Made by a program: the position numbers and the translations under genes. The notes below the pieces were generated by a model that saw nothing but the letters and a program-made list of their open reading frames with translations, had not been told where the DNA came from and did not search any database. Shown here piece by piece: positions 11,576-26,709 of a stretch of DNA of 64,000 nucleotides (within the stretch, counting starts at the first letter, position 1; each line of letters begins with the position of its first letter). Origin of the DNA: Haliotis asinina (Eukaryota > Mollusca > Gastropoda > Lepetellida > Haliotidae); the NCBI RefSeq assembly GCF_037392515.1, contig NC_090288.1, positions 5,015,501 through 5,079,500 of the forward strand, read 5' to 3'.

Positions 11576-14500
11576 TTTAGTGAGAGTGTGAACGGTTCGA
11601 GATGGTGTGTTTTGCATGTATGTTCGGATGTAAGTGTGTTGTATGAGATGGTGTGTTTTGGTGCTCGTCTACTATACCATTTCCCAGTTTTGGTCTCTTT
11701 TGGCTACACCCTTTTGGTTTATTTTTGGACAACCCCTTTCGATCACGTATGTTTTGGCTCACCCTTTGGCTGACATTTCTTTCTTTTATTTCTCTACTAA
11801 TAAGAGGATTGATCTTCCCTTTTGGCCCCGATTTGGAGACTTTCTTTCAGCACTTGCCATTCTATTTCTTGAGATTATATGTCAATAAATATTAATGAAT
11901 GGTATACACATGAGTCTGTCTTCATTCCTCCTTTGGATCAATTCTTAGCTAGGAGACAGCAACACAGCAGGAAGGGCAGCTAAAGTAAGTCTATTTTTGA
12001 GACATCTTGAAGTTGCCATAAGAGTAAACAAAATACACTTGAAGAAATTGAGGGGTCATTTGCTGTATCCTGCTGTGTTGCTGTCTTCTAGTCGAATGCA
12101 TTACACCTTTTCTGTGATGGAAATCACAAAGTCTGTAATCGTGTTTGGCCATGACTACAAACCTGTTGTCGGAAGACTGGACATTTTACGACCACTTCAC
12201 TTACTATACGTCACATGCACACGACATGAATAATCGAGAGTAGTCTCCCATTGCTCAGTCTGGCTGTAGAACCGTTCCCATGCCTTATGGATGTTAATTA
12301 TACAGGCTCTGAGACTGAAAGAGGTAATTTGCTTCTTGTCTGCTACTTATGTTCAATCCAGGCAATAGTCATAATAATTAGTGACTTGTATGATACTTGG
12401 ACCGGGTTGGTACCCTTTACTTCCAGGATAGATGTAGGCTATAATATCTGATCAAGAAAGACAAGTAGTGTTTGATAAGAACATGAATCAGATGTACAAG
12501 AACTGCCAGTTCGACCAGGTCTAGTCTCTACCAGGCGCGTAGCCTTTCAGATGAACGGACGAACGTCCAACTTGCTCGCGGCCTGTGCACAAAGGGAGAC
12601 CACTCCTGTCAGCTTATTAGCGCGCGTTTATCAGCCAGCTGTGTCCAGGCGAAGTGCGCTACCGCCATGCTTAAGGTTACACAACACCAAATTTTTATCC
12701 ACCGACTTCTATTGTAACCTTACCTACATTTAGTTAGCCAGGCTAGGAACAGCCAGTCCATGTGCACGCGGGTACAGCCTGGCATTTAAACTACAATAAA
12801 ACACAATTTCTGTCCAACTTGTCCGACTAACGTTCCAAGCACAGAAGCTGAACAGGTCAACCCCAGTTCCGCACCAAATGTCGCCTCCTAAAAAATATCT
12901 GTACACACATAAGCATAAGTCATGGTGATGAAAATGACAGCAGTAAATGCTTAAACTTGTTGTCAGTTATAATTACTGGATGGGTGTGCTTTTAAAAACA
13001 GAAACATCTTACCCTATTTCATCCAATCACAACTGTCATATGTCTCTGTCTCTTCTGTCGTTTTACATACGCTGCTCGCTCAGGGATCATGTCATTCTGA
13101 TTTAGTGTAGTGGAACCCTAAACGTACACCACGAGCTTCATACCACAAGACGGTCCCCACCTCCGGTAAATGGCCATTGCCAGCACCTACCTACATTCAC
13201 CAGTTTGCCAGTTAATACTCGGGGTTCAAACAAACGCAACATGCACTTCATTTTATCGCCGAAGGGGAACCATGACGACAGCTTTCAAAGCAGGATCTGC
13301 TTCCTTTCCTTCTGTCGTTTGCTTTTAACCGTCATTTAGTCCATTGTCCATCACAAGAAGTGGTCCCCTCAAGAAATTATGTCCTCTGTATTTCAGCTTC
13401 ACGCAGATGATTTTAATCCCCAAGTACATCTGTCCATTATTACAGGTACTACACGCGTATAGACTACACATTCTGTGTCCAAGATAAACATATGTGAAAA
13501 GGAGAAAAGGGGAATCGGGAGACTTGCATTATACTGACTGAAAACGGAAACTTAACCTTCCTTAAAGGTGCTAATCTTTACATGGTTTCACAGAGTTAAT
13601 AATGTGTTTTCAACATCTAACGGGTGCGGCGGTTTAGTGAACTACGGTATATCCAGCGTTGGAATATTAGGCATTGATGAAAAACCTTAAAATCGTCAGG
13701 AATTTTACCCCATGAGATGCCGCTATAGCTGGCTGTTTGACCTTGCCGAAAACATTCGATGACGCCTCGTTCTGACTTTGTCTCCATGTAGTTACCGTTG
13801 TCGTTGTCAACGGTCCCCTCTGTTTCCAACAGATTCACTTTCGCTCTTGCTCTCTATCGCTCTGCATTTCGTTGACTACAGCATCGTTTTGAGATCATCT
13901 ACTGACAAGATGTTTACAAGGCTGCATAGTCAAGGTATTTAAGCAGACTGTTATTGCATTCTAAAGTGTGAAGAGCGTACATAAGTATTGAAAAGGGTCG
14001 TAGTTTGACAGTAACGGTGTGGATGCCCACTGGCCGCCATTTGCAATTTTGGGGAAATTTAGAAATGTTGATAATTTCAATGTCTTTCCTACCAGTAAAG
14101 TGAGAGCTGGTGGTGTTTATGTACGACGGAGGATGTTTCTAAATTGTTGTGGATGGTTTTAGCATATCTAAAGCGTCGGTTAGGCATATATGTTTTCTTT
14201 GAACATTTTTTTTCAGTTATGCAGAGTATAATAGCATTACTGGTAGATGGAATGCATGTTAAAAGAATGATCAATGCCCATTTTAATTCCTCTAAGGGAT
14301 TTTCGCTTCCTGTACTTGTCCCCAAAGACGCTCAATTTTCTCGCTATCATCTCGTCGGCTCCAAAACTCTTTGGTTCCGCTGTACGTATATTTGGTGTGT
14401 CAGTAAATGCGGTGTTTGTGTTCTTTTCAGCACGGGAAGACATGGTCCGGTATCATGTCACTCCTGCTGCTAGTCTATGGCCGTCGCTGGATGAGGAATC

Positions 14501-15173
14501 CGACTGTGTATGTATTTTATCTACATGCCCCTCAGATTGGGCCGAAAAGCTGCCTTCTTTTGTCCTTGTGGAATTCCTCTCATGTACACCAGTGATATTA
14601 TATATTTTATGGTGTGCTGAAAGTCTGTCTCCGGGTACCCCTCTCCCATTTACACATTAACATAAAAAGATTTCTTTCTAACAATCTGACAGCATGTTTT
14701 TCGTTGGATACAACCTCATAGCATGTGTGGCCAGGGGCTATGATCTCAAACATTCTTTAACATTGCTTGGTTAAACGTCTCCTGTCAACCTCACCCAATG
14801 ACCCTCCTTTCTCCCACCCTCCCCACTCATCGATATAGCGTTCCCTGGCTTCGTCCCCGAGTCCCTCTCCCGATCCCCTGAGTGTTTTCACCCCGTTCTG
14901 GGCCCGCCCTGACCACGGCGAGACGCTCCCTGCCCCAGTCACCATCACCTATGTCGACTATTACCCTGTCTCAAGTGACGACGACAGTGACTACTGGGTC
15001 TATGAGGACGAGGACGACGACAGCTTCGTGGAGGATATTCATCCCGTGAGGAGGGCGTTGAGGAGAGTGGCTGCCTTCTTCAGGAGAGTATTCTCGTAGA
15101 TTCCTCATCCATGTGTGTATGTGTGTGAGTGTGTGCGTGCGCGGGTGCGTGTGTGTGCGTGGATAGGGGTAAA
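11387..15173 (+). repeat. Tandem array unit 4
   Basis: 3787 bp. AATAAA at 11884; inverted-repeat span 11949-12091. First unit with GGGATCATG (near 13083) where units 1-3 have GGGAGCATG. Confidence 0.97.
14274..15099 (+). CDS. Array gene copy 4
   Basis: Exons 14274-14507 and 14839-15099; poly(A) signal at 15671. Predicted protein identical to copy 3. Confidence 0.7.
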
Positions 15174-15294
15174 CGTGTATGTGCGATTGGATGAATGTGT
15201 GCAAGAGTACATGTTGTACGATTGGGTGTGCATGTTAGAGTATGCAATTTACGTGTGTATTTGAACACAGATAAGAGAGACAGTGGTATTGATA

Positions 15295-15362
<68 letters not shown>

Positions 15363-18300
15363 TTTAGTGAGAGTGTGAACGGTTCGAGATGGTGTGTTTT
15401 GCATGTATGTTCGGATGTAAGTGTGTTGTATGAGATGGTGTGTTTTGGTGCTCGTCTACTATACCATTTCCCAGTTTTGGTCTCTTTTGGCTACACCCTT
15501 TTGGTTTATTTTTGGACAACCCCTTTCGATCACGTATGTTTTGGCTCACCCTTTGGCTGACATTTCTTTCTTTTATTTCTCTACTAATAAGAGGATTGAT
15601 CTTCCCTTTTGGCCCCGATTTGGAGACTTTCTTTCAGCACTTGCCATTCTATTTCTTGAGATTATATGTCAATAAATATTAATGAATGGTATACACATGA
15701 GTCTGTCTTCATTCCTCCTTTGGATCAATTCTTAGCTAGGAGACAGCAACACAGCAGGAAGGGCAGCTAAAGTAAGTCTATTTTTGAGACATCTTGAAGT
15801 TGCCATAAGAGTAAACAAAATACACTTGAAGAAATTGAGGGGTCATTTGCTGTATCCTGCTGTGTTGCTGTCTTCTAGTCGAATGCATTACACCTTTTCT
15901 GTGATGGAAATCACAAAGTCTGTAATCGTGTTTGGCCATGACTACAAACCTGTTGTCGGAAGACTGGACATTTTACGACCACTTCACTTACTATACGTCA
16001 CATGCACACGACATGAATAATCGAGAGTAGTCTCCCATTGCTCAGTCTGGCTGTAGAACCGTTCCCATGCCTTATGGATGTTAATTATACAGGCTCTGAG
16101 ACTGAAAGAGGTAATTTGCTTCTTGTCTGCTACTTATGTTCAATCCAGGCAATAGTCATAATAATTAGTGACTTGTATGATACTTGGACCGGGTTGGTAC
16201 CCTTTACTTCCAGGATAGATGTAGGCTATAATATCTGATCAAGAAAGACAAGTAGTGTTTGATAAGAACATGAATCAGATGTACAAGAACTGCCAGTTCG
16301 ACCAGGTCTAGTCTCTACCAGGCGCGTAGCCTTTCAGATGAACGGACGAACGTCCAACTTGCTCGCGGCCTGTGCACAAAGGGAGACCACTCCTGTCAGC
16401 TTATTAGCGCGCGTTTATCAGCCAGCTGTGTCCAGGCGAAGTGCGCTACCGCCATGCTTAAGGTTACACAACACCAAATTTTTATCCACCGACTTCTATT
16501 GTAACCTTACCTACATTTAGTTAGCCAGGCTAGGAACAGCCAGTCCATGTGCACGCGGGTACAGCCTGGCATTTAAACTACAATAAAACACAATTTCTGT
16601 CCAACTTGTCCGACTAACGTTCCAAGCACAGAAGCTGAACAGGTCAACCCCAGTTCCGCACCAAATGTCGCCTCCTAAAAAATATCTGTACACACATAAG
16701 CATAAGTCATGGTGATGAAAATGACAGCAGTAAATGCTTAAACTTGTTGTCAGTTATAATTACTGGATGGGTGTGCTTTTAAAAACAGAAACATCTTACC
16801 CTATTTCATCCAATCACAACTGTCATATGTCTCTGTCTCTTCTGTCGTTTTACATACGCTGCTCGCTCAGGGATCATGTCATTCTGATTTAGTGTAGTGG
16901 AACCCTAAACGTACACCACGAGCTTCATACCACAAGACGGTCCCCACCTCCGGTAAATGGCCATTGCCAGCACCTAGCTACATTCACCAGTTTGCCAGTT
17001 AATACTCGGGGTTCAAACAAACGCAACATGCACTTCATTTTATCGCCGAAGGGGAACCATGACGACAGCTTTCAAAGCAGGATCTGCTTCCTTTCCTTCT
17101 GTCGTTTGCTTTTAACCGTCATTTAGTCCATTGTCCATCACAAGAAGTGGTCCCCTCAAGAAATTATGTCCTCTGTATTTCAGCTTCACGCAGATGATTT
17201 TAATCCCCAAGTACATCTGTCCATTATTACAGGTACTACACGCGTATAGACTACACATTCTGTGTCCAAGATAAACATATGTGAAAAGGAGAAAAGGGGA
17301 ATCGGGAGACTTGCATTATACTGACTGAAAACGGAAACTTAACCTTCCTTAAAGGTGCTAATCTTTACATGGTTTCACAGAGTTAATAATGTGTTTTCAA
17401 CATCTAACGGGTGCGGCGGTTTAGTGAACTACGGTATATCCAGCGTTGGAATATTAGGCATTGATGAAAAACCTTAAAATCGTCAGGAATTTTACCCCAT
17501 GAGATGCCGCTATAGCTGGCTGTTTGACCTTGCCGAAAACATTCGATGACGCCTCGTTCTGACTTTGTCTCCATGTAGTTACCGTTGTCGTTGTCAACGG
17601 TCCCTCTGTTTCCAACAGATTCACTTTCGCTCTTGCTCTCTATCGCTCTGCATTTCGTTGACTACAGCATCGTTTTGAGATCATCTACTGACAAGATGTT
17701 TACAAGGCTGCATAGTCAAGGTATTTAAGCAGACTGTTATTGCATTCTAAAGTGTGAAGAGCGTACATAAGTATTGAAAAGGGTCGTAGTTTGACAGTAA
17801 CGGTGTGGATGCCCACTGGCCGCCATTTGCAATTTTGGGGAAATTTAGAAATGTTGATAATTTCAATGTCTTTCCTACCAGTAAAGTGAGAGCTGGTGGT
17901 GTTTATGTACGACGGAGGATGTTTCTAAATTGTTGTGGATGGTTTTAGCATATCTAAAGCGTCGGTTAGGCATATATGTTTTCTTTGAACATTTTTTTTC
18001 AGTTATGCAGAATATAATAGCATTACTGGTAGATGGAATGCATGTTAAAAGAATGATCAATGCCCATTTTAATTCCTCTAAGGGATTTTCGCTTCCTGTA
18101 CTTGTCCCCAAAGACGCTCAATTTTCTCGCTATCATCTCGTCGGCTCCAAAACTCTTTGGTTCCGCTGTACGTATATTTGGTGTGTCAGTAAATGCGGTG
18201 TTTGTGTTCTTTTCAGCACGGGAAGACATGGTCCGGTATCATGTCACTCCTGCTGCTAGTCTATGGCCGTCGCTGGATGAGGAATCCGACTGTGTATGTA

Positions 18301-18959
18301 TTTTATCTACATGCCCCTCAGATTGGGCCGAAAAGCTGCCTTCTTTTGTCCTTGTGGAATTCCTCTCATGTACACCAGTGATATTATATATTTTATGGTG
18401 TGCTGAAAGTCTGTCTCCGGGTACCCCTCTCCCATTTACACATTAACATAAAAAGATTTCTTTCTAACAATCTGACAGCATGTTTTTCGTTGGATACAAC
18501 CTCATAGCATGTGTGGCCAGGGGCTATGATCTCAAACATTCTTTAACATTGCTTGGTTAAACGTCTCCTGTCAACCTCACCCAATGACCCTCCTTTCTCC
18601 CACCCTCCCCACTCATCGATATAGCGTTCCCTGGCTTCGTCCCCGAGTCCCTCTCCCGATCCCCTGAGTGTTTTCACCCCGTTCTGGGCCCGCCCTGACC
18701 ACGGCGAGACGCTCCCTGCCCCAGTCACCATCACCTATGTCGACTATTACCCTGTCTCAAGTGACGACGACAGTGACTACTGGGTCTGTGAGGACGAGGA
18801 CGACGACAGCTTCGTGGAGGATATTCATCCCGTGAGGAGGGCGTTGAGGAGAGTGGCTGCCTTCTTCAGGAGAGTATTCTCGTAGATTCCTCATCCATGT
18901 GTGTATGTGTGTGAGTGTGTGCGTGCGCGGGTGCGTGTGTGTGCGTGGATAGGGGTAAA
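15174..18959 (+). repeat. Tandem array unit 5
   Basis: 3786 bp. AATAAA at 15671; inverted-repeat span 15736-15878. Carries a 1-bp deletion in a C run near 17601 shared only with units 7 and 9, one of the markers of a dimeric higher-order period. Confidence 0.97.
18060..18885 (+). CDS. Array gene copy 5 (Tyr to Cys variant in the acidic block)
   Basis: Exons 18060-18293 and 18625-18885; poly(A) signal at 19451. Differs from the other interior copies by TAT to TGT at 18787-18789, changing WVYED to WVCED. It is the only amino-acid change I see within the terminal exon among units 1-10. Confidence 0.7.
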
Positions 18960-19081
18960 CGTGTATGTGCGATTGGATGAATGTGTGCAAGAGTACATGT
19001 TGTACGATTGGGTGTGCATGTTAGAGTATGCAATTTACGTGTGTATTTGAACACAGATAAGAGAGACAGTGGTATTGATAT

Positions 19082-19142
<61 letters not shown>

Positions 19143-22100
19143 TTTAGTGAGAGTGTGAACGGTTCGAGATGGTGTGTTTTGCATGTATGTTCGGATGTAA
19201 GTGTGTTGTATGAGATGGTGTGTTTTGGTGCTCGTCTACTATACCATTTCCCAGTTTTGGTCTCTTTTGGCTACACCCTTTTGGTTTATTTTTGGACAAC
19301 CCCTTTCGATCACGTATGTTTTGGCTCACCCTTTGGCTGACATTTCTTTCTTTTATTTCTCTACTAATAAGAGGATTGATCTTCTCTTTTGGCCCCGATT
19401 TGGAGACTTTCTTTCAGCACTTGCCATTCTATTTCTTGAGATTATATGTCAATAAATATTAATGAATGGTATACACATGAGTCTGTCTTCATTCCTCCTT
19501 TGGATCAATTCTTAGCTAGGAGACAGCAACACAGCAGGAAGGGCAGCTAAAGTAAGTCTATTTTTGAGACATCTTGAAGTTGCCATAAGAGTAAACAAAA
19601 TACACTTGAAGAAATTGAGGGGTCATTTGCTGTATCCTGCTGTGTTGCTGTCTTCTAGTCGAATGCATTACACCTTTTCTGTGATGGAAATCACAAAGTC
19701 TGTAATCGTGTTTGGCCATGACTACAAACCTGTTGTGGGAAGACTGGACATTTTACGACCACTTCACTTACTATACGTCACATGCACACGACATGAATAA
19801 TCGAGAGTAGTCTCCCATTGCTCAGTCTGGCTGTAGAACCGTTCCCATGCCTTATGGATGTTAATTATACAGGCTCTGAGACTGAAAGAGGTAATTTGCT
19901 TCTTGTCTGCTACTTATGTTCAATCCAGGCAATAGTCATAATAATTAGTGACTTGTATGATACTTGGACCGGGTTGGTACCCTTTACTTCCAGGATAGAT
20001 GTAGGCTATAATATCTGATCAAGAAAGACAAGTAGTGTTTGATAAGAACATGAATCAGATGTACAAGAACTGCCAGTTCGACCAGGTCTAGTCTCTACCA
20101 GGCGCGTAGCCTTTCAGATGAACGGACGAACGTCCAACTTGCTCGCGGCCTGTGCACAAAGGGAGACCACTCCTGTCAGCTTATTAGCGCGCGTTTATCA
20201 GCCAGCTGTGTCCAGGCGAAGTGCGCTACCGCCATGCTTAAGGTTACACAACACCAAATTTTTATCCACCGACTTCTATTGTAACCTTACCTACATTTAG
20301 TTAGCCAGGCTAGGAACAGCCAGTCCATGTGCACGCGGGTACAGCCTGGCATTTAAACTACAATAAAACACAATTTCTGTCCAACTTGTCCGACTAACGT
20401 TCCAAGCACAGAAGCTGAACAGGTCAACCCCAGTTCCGCACCAAATGTCGCCTCCTAAAAAATATCTGTACACACATAAGCATAAGTCATGGTGATGAAA
20501 ATGACAGCAGTAAATGCTTAAACTTGTTGTCAGTTATAATTACTGGATGGGTGTGCTTTTAAAAACAGAAACATCTTACCCTATTTCATCCAATCACAAC
20601 TGTCATATGTCTCTGTCTCTTCTGTCGTTTTACATACGCTGCTCGCTCAGGGATCATGTCATTCTGATTTAGTGTAGTGGAACCCTAAACGTACACCACG
20701 AGCTTCATACCACAAGACGGTCCCCACCTCCGGTAAATGGCCATTGCCAGCACCTACCTACATTCACCAGTTTGCCAGTTAATACTCGGGGTTCAAACAA
20801 ACGCAACATGCACTTCATTTTATCGCCGAAGGGGAACCATGACGACAGCTTTCAAAGCAGGATCTGCTTCCTTTCCTTCTGTCGTTTGCTTTTAACCGTC
20901 ATTTAGTCCATTGTCCATCACAAGAAGTGGTCCCCTCAAGAAATTATGTCCTCTGTATTTCAGCTTCACGCAGATGATTTTAATCCCCAAGTACATCTGT
21001 CCATTATTACAGGTACTACACGCGTATAGACTACACATTCTGTGTCCAAGATAAACATATGTGAAAAGGAGAAAAGGGGAATCGGGAGACTTGCATTATA
21101 CTGACTGAAAACGGAAACTTAACCTTCCTTAAAGGTGCTAATCTTTACATGGTTTCACAGAGTTAATAATGTGTTTTCAACATCTAACGGGTGCGGCGGT
21201 TTAGTGAACTACGGTATATCCAGCGTTGGAATATTAGGCATTGATGAAAAACCTTAAAATCGTCAGGAATTTTACCCCATGAGATGCCGCTATAGCTGGC
21301 TGTTTGACCTTGCCGAAAACATTCGATGACGCCTCGTTCTGACTTTGTCTCCATGTAGTTACCGTTGTCGTTGTCAACGGTCCCCTCTGTTTCCAACAGA
21401 TTCACTTTCGCTCTTGCTCTCTATCGCTCTGCATTTCGTTGACTACAGCATCGTTTTGAGATCATCTACTGACAAGATGTTTACAAGGCTGCATAGTCAA
21501 GGTATTTAAGCAGACTGTTATTGCATTCTAAAGTGTGAAGAGCGTACATAAGTATTGAAAAGGGTCGTAGTTTGACAGTAACGGTGTGGATGCCCACTGG
21601 CCGCCATTTGCAATTTTGGGGAAATTTAGAAATGTTGATAATTTCAATGTCTTTCCTACCAGTAAAGTGAGAGCTGGTGGTGTTTATGTACGACGGAGGA
21701 TGTTTCTAAATTGTTGTGGATGGTTTTAGCATATCTAAAGCGTCGGTTAGGCATATATGTTTTCTTTGAACATTTTTTTTCAGTTATGCAGAGTATAATA
21801 GCATTACTGGTAGATGGAATGCATGTTAAAAGAATGATCAATGCCCATTTTAATTCCTCTAAGGGATTTTCGCTTCCTGTACTTGTCCCCAAAGACGCTC
21901 AATTTTCTCGCTATCATCTCGTCGGCTCCAAAACTCTTTGGTTCCGCTGTACGTATATTTGGTGTGTCAGTAAATGCGGTGTTTGTGTTCTTTTCAGCAC
22001 GGGAAGACATGGTCCGGTATCATGTCACTCCTGCTGCTAGTCTATGGCCGTCGCTGGATGAGGAATCCGACTGTGTATGTATTTTATCTACATGCCCCTC

Positions 22101-22740
22101 AGATTGGGCCGAAAAGCTGCCTTCTTTTGTCCTTGTGGAATTCCTCTCATGTACACCAGTGATATTATATATTTTATGGTGTGCTGAAAGTCTGTCTCCG
22201 GGTACCCCTCTCCCATTTACACATTAACATAAAAAGATTTCTTTCTAACAATCTGACAGCATGTTTTTCGTTGGATACAACCTCATAGCATGTGTGGCCA
22301 GGGGCTATGATCTCAAACATTCTTTAACATTGCTTGGTTAAACGTCTCCTGTCAACCTCACCCAATGACCCTCCTTTCTCCCACCCTCCCCACTCATCGA
22401 TATAGCGTTCCCTGGCTTCGTCCCCGAGTCCCTCTCCCGATCCCCTGAGTGTTTTCACCCCGTTCTGGGCCCGCCCTGACCACGGCGAGACGCTCCCTGC
22501 CCCAGTCACCATCACCTATGTCGACTATTACCCTGTCTCAAGTGACGACGACAGTGACTACTGGGTCTATGAGGACGAGGACGACGACAGCTTCGTGGAG
22601 GATATTCATCCCGTGAGGAGGGCGTTGAGGAGAGTGGCTGCCTTCTTCAGGAGAGTATTCTCGTAGATTCCTCATCCATGTGTGTATGTGTGTGAGTGTG
22701 TGCGTGCGCGGGTGCGTGTGTGTGCGTGGATAGGGGTAAA
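18960..22740 (+). repeat. Tandem array unit 6
   Basis: 3781 bp. AATAAA at 19451; inverted-repeat span 19516-19658. Has the even-unit markers: an uninterrupted GT tract (no TTT) near 19081 and a C-to-T change at 19385. Both recur in units 8 and 10 only. Confidence 0.97.
21841..22666 (+). CDS. Array gene copy 6
   Basis: Exons 21841-22074 and 22406-22666; poly(A) signal at 23236. Predicted protein identical to copy 3. Confidence 0.7.
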
Positions 22741-22861
22741 CGTGTATGTGCGATTGGATGAATGTGTGCAAGAGTACATGTTGTACGATTGGGTGTGCAT
22801 GTTAGAGTATGCAATTTACGTGTGTATTTGAACACAGATAAGAGAGACAGTGGTATTGATA

Positions 22862-22927
<66 letters not shown>

Positions 22928-25900
22928 TTTAGTGAGAGTGTGAACGGTTCGAGATGGTGTGTTTTGCATGTATGTTCGGATGTAAGTGTGTTGTATGAGA
23001 TGGTGTGTTTTGGTGCTCGTCTACTATACCATTTCCCAGTTTTGGTCTCTTTTGGCTACACCCTTTTGGTTTATTTTTGGACAACCCCTTTCGATCACGT
23101 ATGTTTTGGCTCACCCTTTGGCTGACATTTCTTTCTTTTATTTCTCTACTAATAAGAGGATTGATCTTCCCTTTTGGCCCCGATTTGGAGACTTTCTTTC
23201 AGCACTTGCCATTCTATTTCTTGAGATTATATGTCAATAAATATTAATGAATGGTATACACATGAGTCTGTCTTCATTCCTCCTTTGGATCAATTCTTAG
23301 CTAGGAGACAGCAACACAGCAGGAAGGGCAGCTAAAGTAAGTCTATTTTTGAGACATCTTGAAGTTGCCATAAGAGTAAACAAAATACACTTGAAGAAAT
23401 TGAGGGGTCATTTGCTGTATCCTGCTGTGTTGCTGTCTTCTAGTCGAATGCATTACACCTTTTCTGTGATGGAAATCACAAAGTCTGTAATCGTGTTTGG
23501 CCATGACTACAAACCTGTTGTGGGAAGACTGGACATTTTACGACCACTTCACTTACTATACGTCACATGCACACGACATGAATAATCGAGAGTAGTCTCC
23601 CATTGCTCAGTCTGGCTGTAGAACCGTTCCCATGCCTTATGGATGTTAATTATACAGGCTCTGAGACTGAAAGAGGTAATTTGCTTCTTGTCTGCTACTT
23701 ATGTTCAATCCAGGCAATAGTCATAATAATTAGTGACTTGTATGATACTTGGACCGGGTTGGTACCCTTTACTTCCAGGATAGATGTAGGCTATAATATC
23801 TGATCAAGAAAGACAAGTAGTGTTTGATAAGAACATGAATCAGATGTACAAGAACTGCCAGTTCGACCAGGTCTAGTCTCTACCAGGCGCGTAGCCTTTC
23901 AGATGAACGGACGAACGTCCAACTTGCTCGCGGCCTGTGCACAAAGGGAGACCACTCCTGTCAGCTTATTAGCGCGCGTTTATCAGCCAGCTGTGTCCAG
24001 GCGAAGTGCGCTACCGCCATGCTTAAGGTTACACAACACCAAATTTTTATCCACCGACTTCTATTGTAACCTTACCTACATTTAGTTAGCCAGGCTAGGA
24101 ACAGCCAGTCCATGTGCACGCGGGTACAGCCTGGCATTTAAACTACAATAAAACACAATTTCTGTCCAACTTGTCCGACTAACGTTCCAAGCACAGAAGC
24201 TGAACAGGTCAACCCCAGTTCCGCACCAAATGTCGCCTCCTAAAAAATATCTGTACACACATAAGCATAAGTCATGGTGATGAAAATGACAGCAGTAAAT
24301 GCTTAAACTTGTTGTCAGTTATAATTACTGGATGGGTGTGCTTTTAAAAACAGAAACATCTTACCCTATTTCATCCAATCACAACTGTCATATGTCTCTG
24401 TCTCTTCTGTCGTTTTACATACGCTGCTCGCTCAGGGATCATGTCATTCTGATTTAGTGTAGTGGAACCCTAAACGTACACCACGAGCTTCATACCACAA
24501 GACGGTCCCCACCTCCGGTAAATGGCCATTGCCAGCACCTACCTACATTCACCAGTTTGCCAGTTAATACTCGGGGTTCAAACAAACGCAACATGCACTT
24601 CATTTTATCGCCGAAGGGGAACCATGACGACAGCTTTCAAAGCAGGATCTGCTTCCTTTCCTTCTGTCGTTTGCTTTTAACCGTCATTTAGTCCATTGTC
24701 CATCACAAGAAGTGGTCCCCTCAAGAAATTATGTCCTCTGTATTTCAGCTTCACGCAGATGATTTTAATCCCCAAGTACATCTGTCCATTATTACAGGTA
24801 CTACACGCGTATAGACTACACATTCTGTGTCCAAGATAAACATATGTGAAAAGGAGAAAAGGGGAATCGGGAGACTTGCATTATACTGACTGAAAACGGA
24901 AACTTAACCTTCCTTAAAGGTGCTAATCTTTACATGGTTTCACAGAGTTAATAATGTGTTTTCAACATCTAACGGGTGCGGCGGTTTAGTGAACTACGGT
25001 ATATCCAGCGTTGGAATATTAGGCATTGATGAAAAACCTTAAAATCGTCAGGAATTTTACCCCATGAGATGCCGCTATAGCTGGCTGTTTGACCTTGCCG
25101 AAAACATTCGATGACGCCTCGTTCTGACTTTGTCTCCATGTAGTTACCGTTGTCGTTGTCAACGGTCCCTCTGTTTCCAACAGATTCACTTTCGCTCTTG
25201 CTCTCTATCGCTCTGCATTTCGTTGACTACAGCATCGTTTTGAGATCATCTACTGACAAGATGTTTACAAGGCTGCATAGTCAAGGTATTTAAGCAGACT
25301 GTTATTGCATTCTAAAGTGTGAAGAGCGTACATAAGTATTGAAAAGGGTCGTAGTTTGACAGTAACGGTGTGGATGCCCACTGGCCGCCATTTGCAATTT
25401 TGGGGAAATTTAGAAATGTTGATAATTTCAATGTCTTTCCTACCAGTAAAGTGAGAGCTGGTGGTGTTTATGTACGACGGAGGATGTTTCTAAATTGTTG
25501 TGGATGGTTTTAGCATATCTAAAGCGTCGGTTAGGCATATATGTTTTCTTTGAACATTTTTTTTCAGTTATGCAGAGTATAATAGCATTACTGGTAGATG
25601 GAATGCATGTTAAAAGAATGATCAATGCCCATTTTAATTCCTCTAAGGGATTTTCGCTTCCTGTACTTGTCCCCAAAGACGCTCAATTTTCTCGCTATCA
25701 TCTCGTCGGCTCCAAAACTCTTTGGTTCCGCTGTACGTATATTTGGTGTGTCAGTAAATGCGGTGTTTGTGTTCTTTTCAGCACGGGAAGACATGGTCCG
25801 GTATCATGTCACTCCTGCTGCTAGTCTATGGCCGTCGCTGGATGAGGAATCCGACTGTGTATGTATTTTATCTACATGCCCCTCAGATTGGGCCGAAAAG

Positions 25901-26524
25901 CTGCCTTCTTTTGTCCTTGTGGAATTCCTCTCATGTACACCAGTGATATTATATATTTTATGGTGTGCTGAAAGTCTGTCTCCGGGTACCCCTCTCCCAT
26001 TTACACATTAACATAAAAAGATTTCTTTCTAACAATCTGACAGCATGTTTTTCGTTGGATACAACCTCATAGCATGTGTGGCCAGGGGCTATGATCTCAA
26101 ACATTCTTTAACATTGCTTGGTTAAACGTCTCCTGTCAACCTCACCCAATGACCCTCCTTTCTCCCACCCTCCCCACTCATCGATATAGCGTTCCCTGGC
26201 TTCGTCCCCGAGTCCCTCTCCCGATCCCCTGAGTGTTTTCACCCCGTTCTGGGCCCGCCCTGACCACGGCGAGACGCTCCCTGCCCCAGTCACCATCACC
26301 TATGTCGACTATTACCCTGTCTCAAGTGACGACGACAGTGACTACTGGGTCTATGAGGACGAGGACGACGACAGCTTCGTGGAGGATATTCATCCCGTGA
26401 GGAGGGCGTTGAGGAGAGTGGCTGCCTTCTTCAGGAGAGTATTCTCGTAGATTCCTCATCCATGTGTGTATGTGTGTGAGTGTGTGCGTGCGCGGGTGCG
26501 TGTGTGTGCGTGGATAGGGGTAAA
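22741..26524 (+). repeat. Tandem array unit 7
   Basis: 3784 bp. AATAAA at 23236; inverted-repeat span 23301-23443. Has the 1-bp deletion near 25166 also seen in units 5 and 9. Confidence 0.97.
25625..26450 (+). CDS. Array gene copy 7
   Basis: Exons 25625-25858 and 26190-26450; poly(A) signal at 27018. Predicted protein identical to copy 3. Confidence 0.7.
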
Positions 26525-26642
26525 CGTGTATGTGCGATTGGATGAATGTGTGCAAGAGTACATGTTGTACGATTGGGTGTGCATGTTAGAGTATGCAATT
26601 TACGTGTGTATTTGAACACAGATAAGAGAGACAGTGGTATTG

Positions 26643-26709
<67 letters not shown>
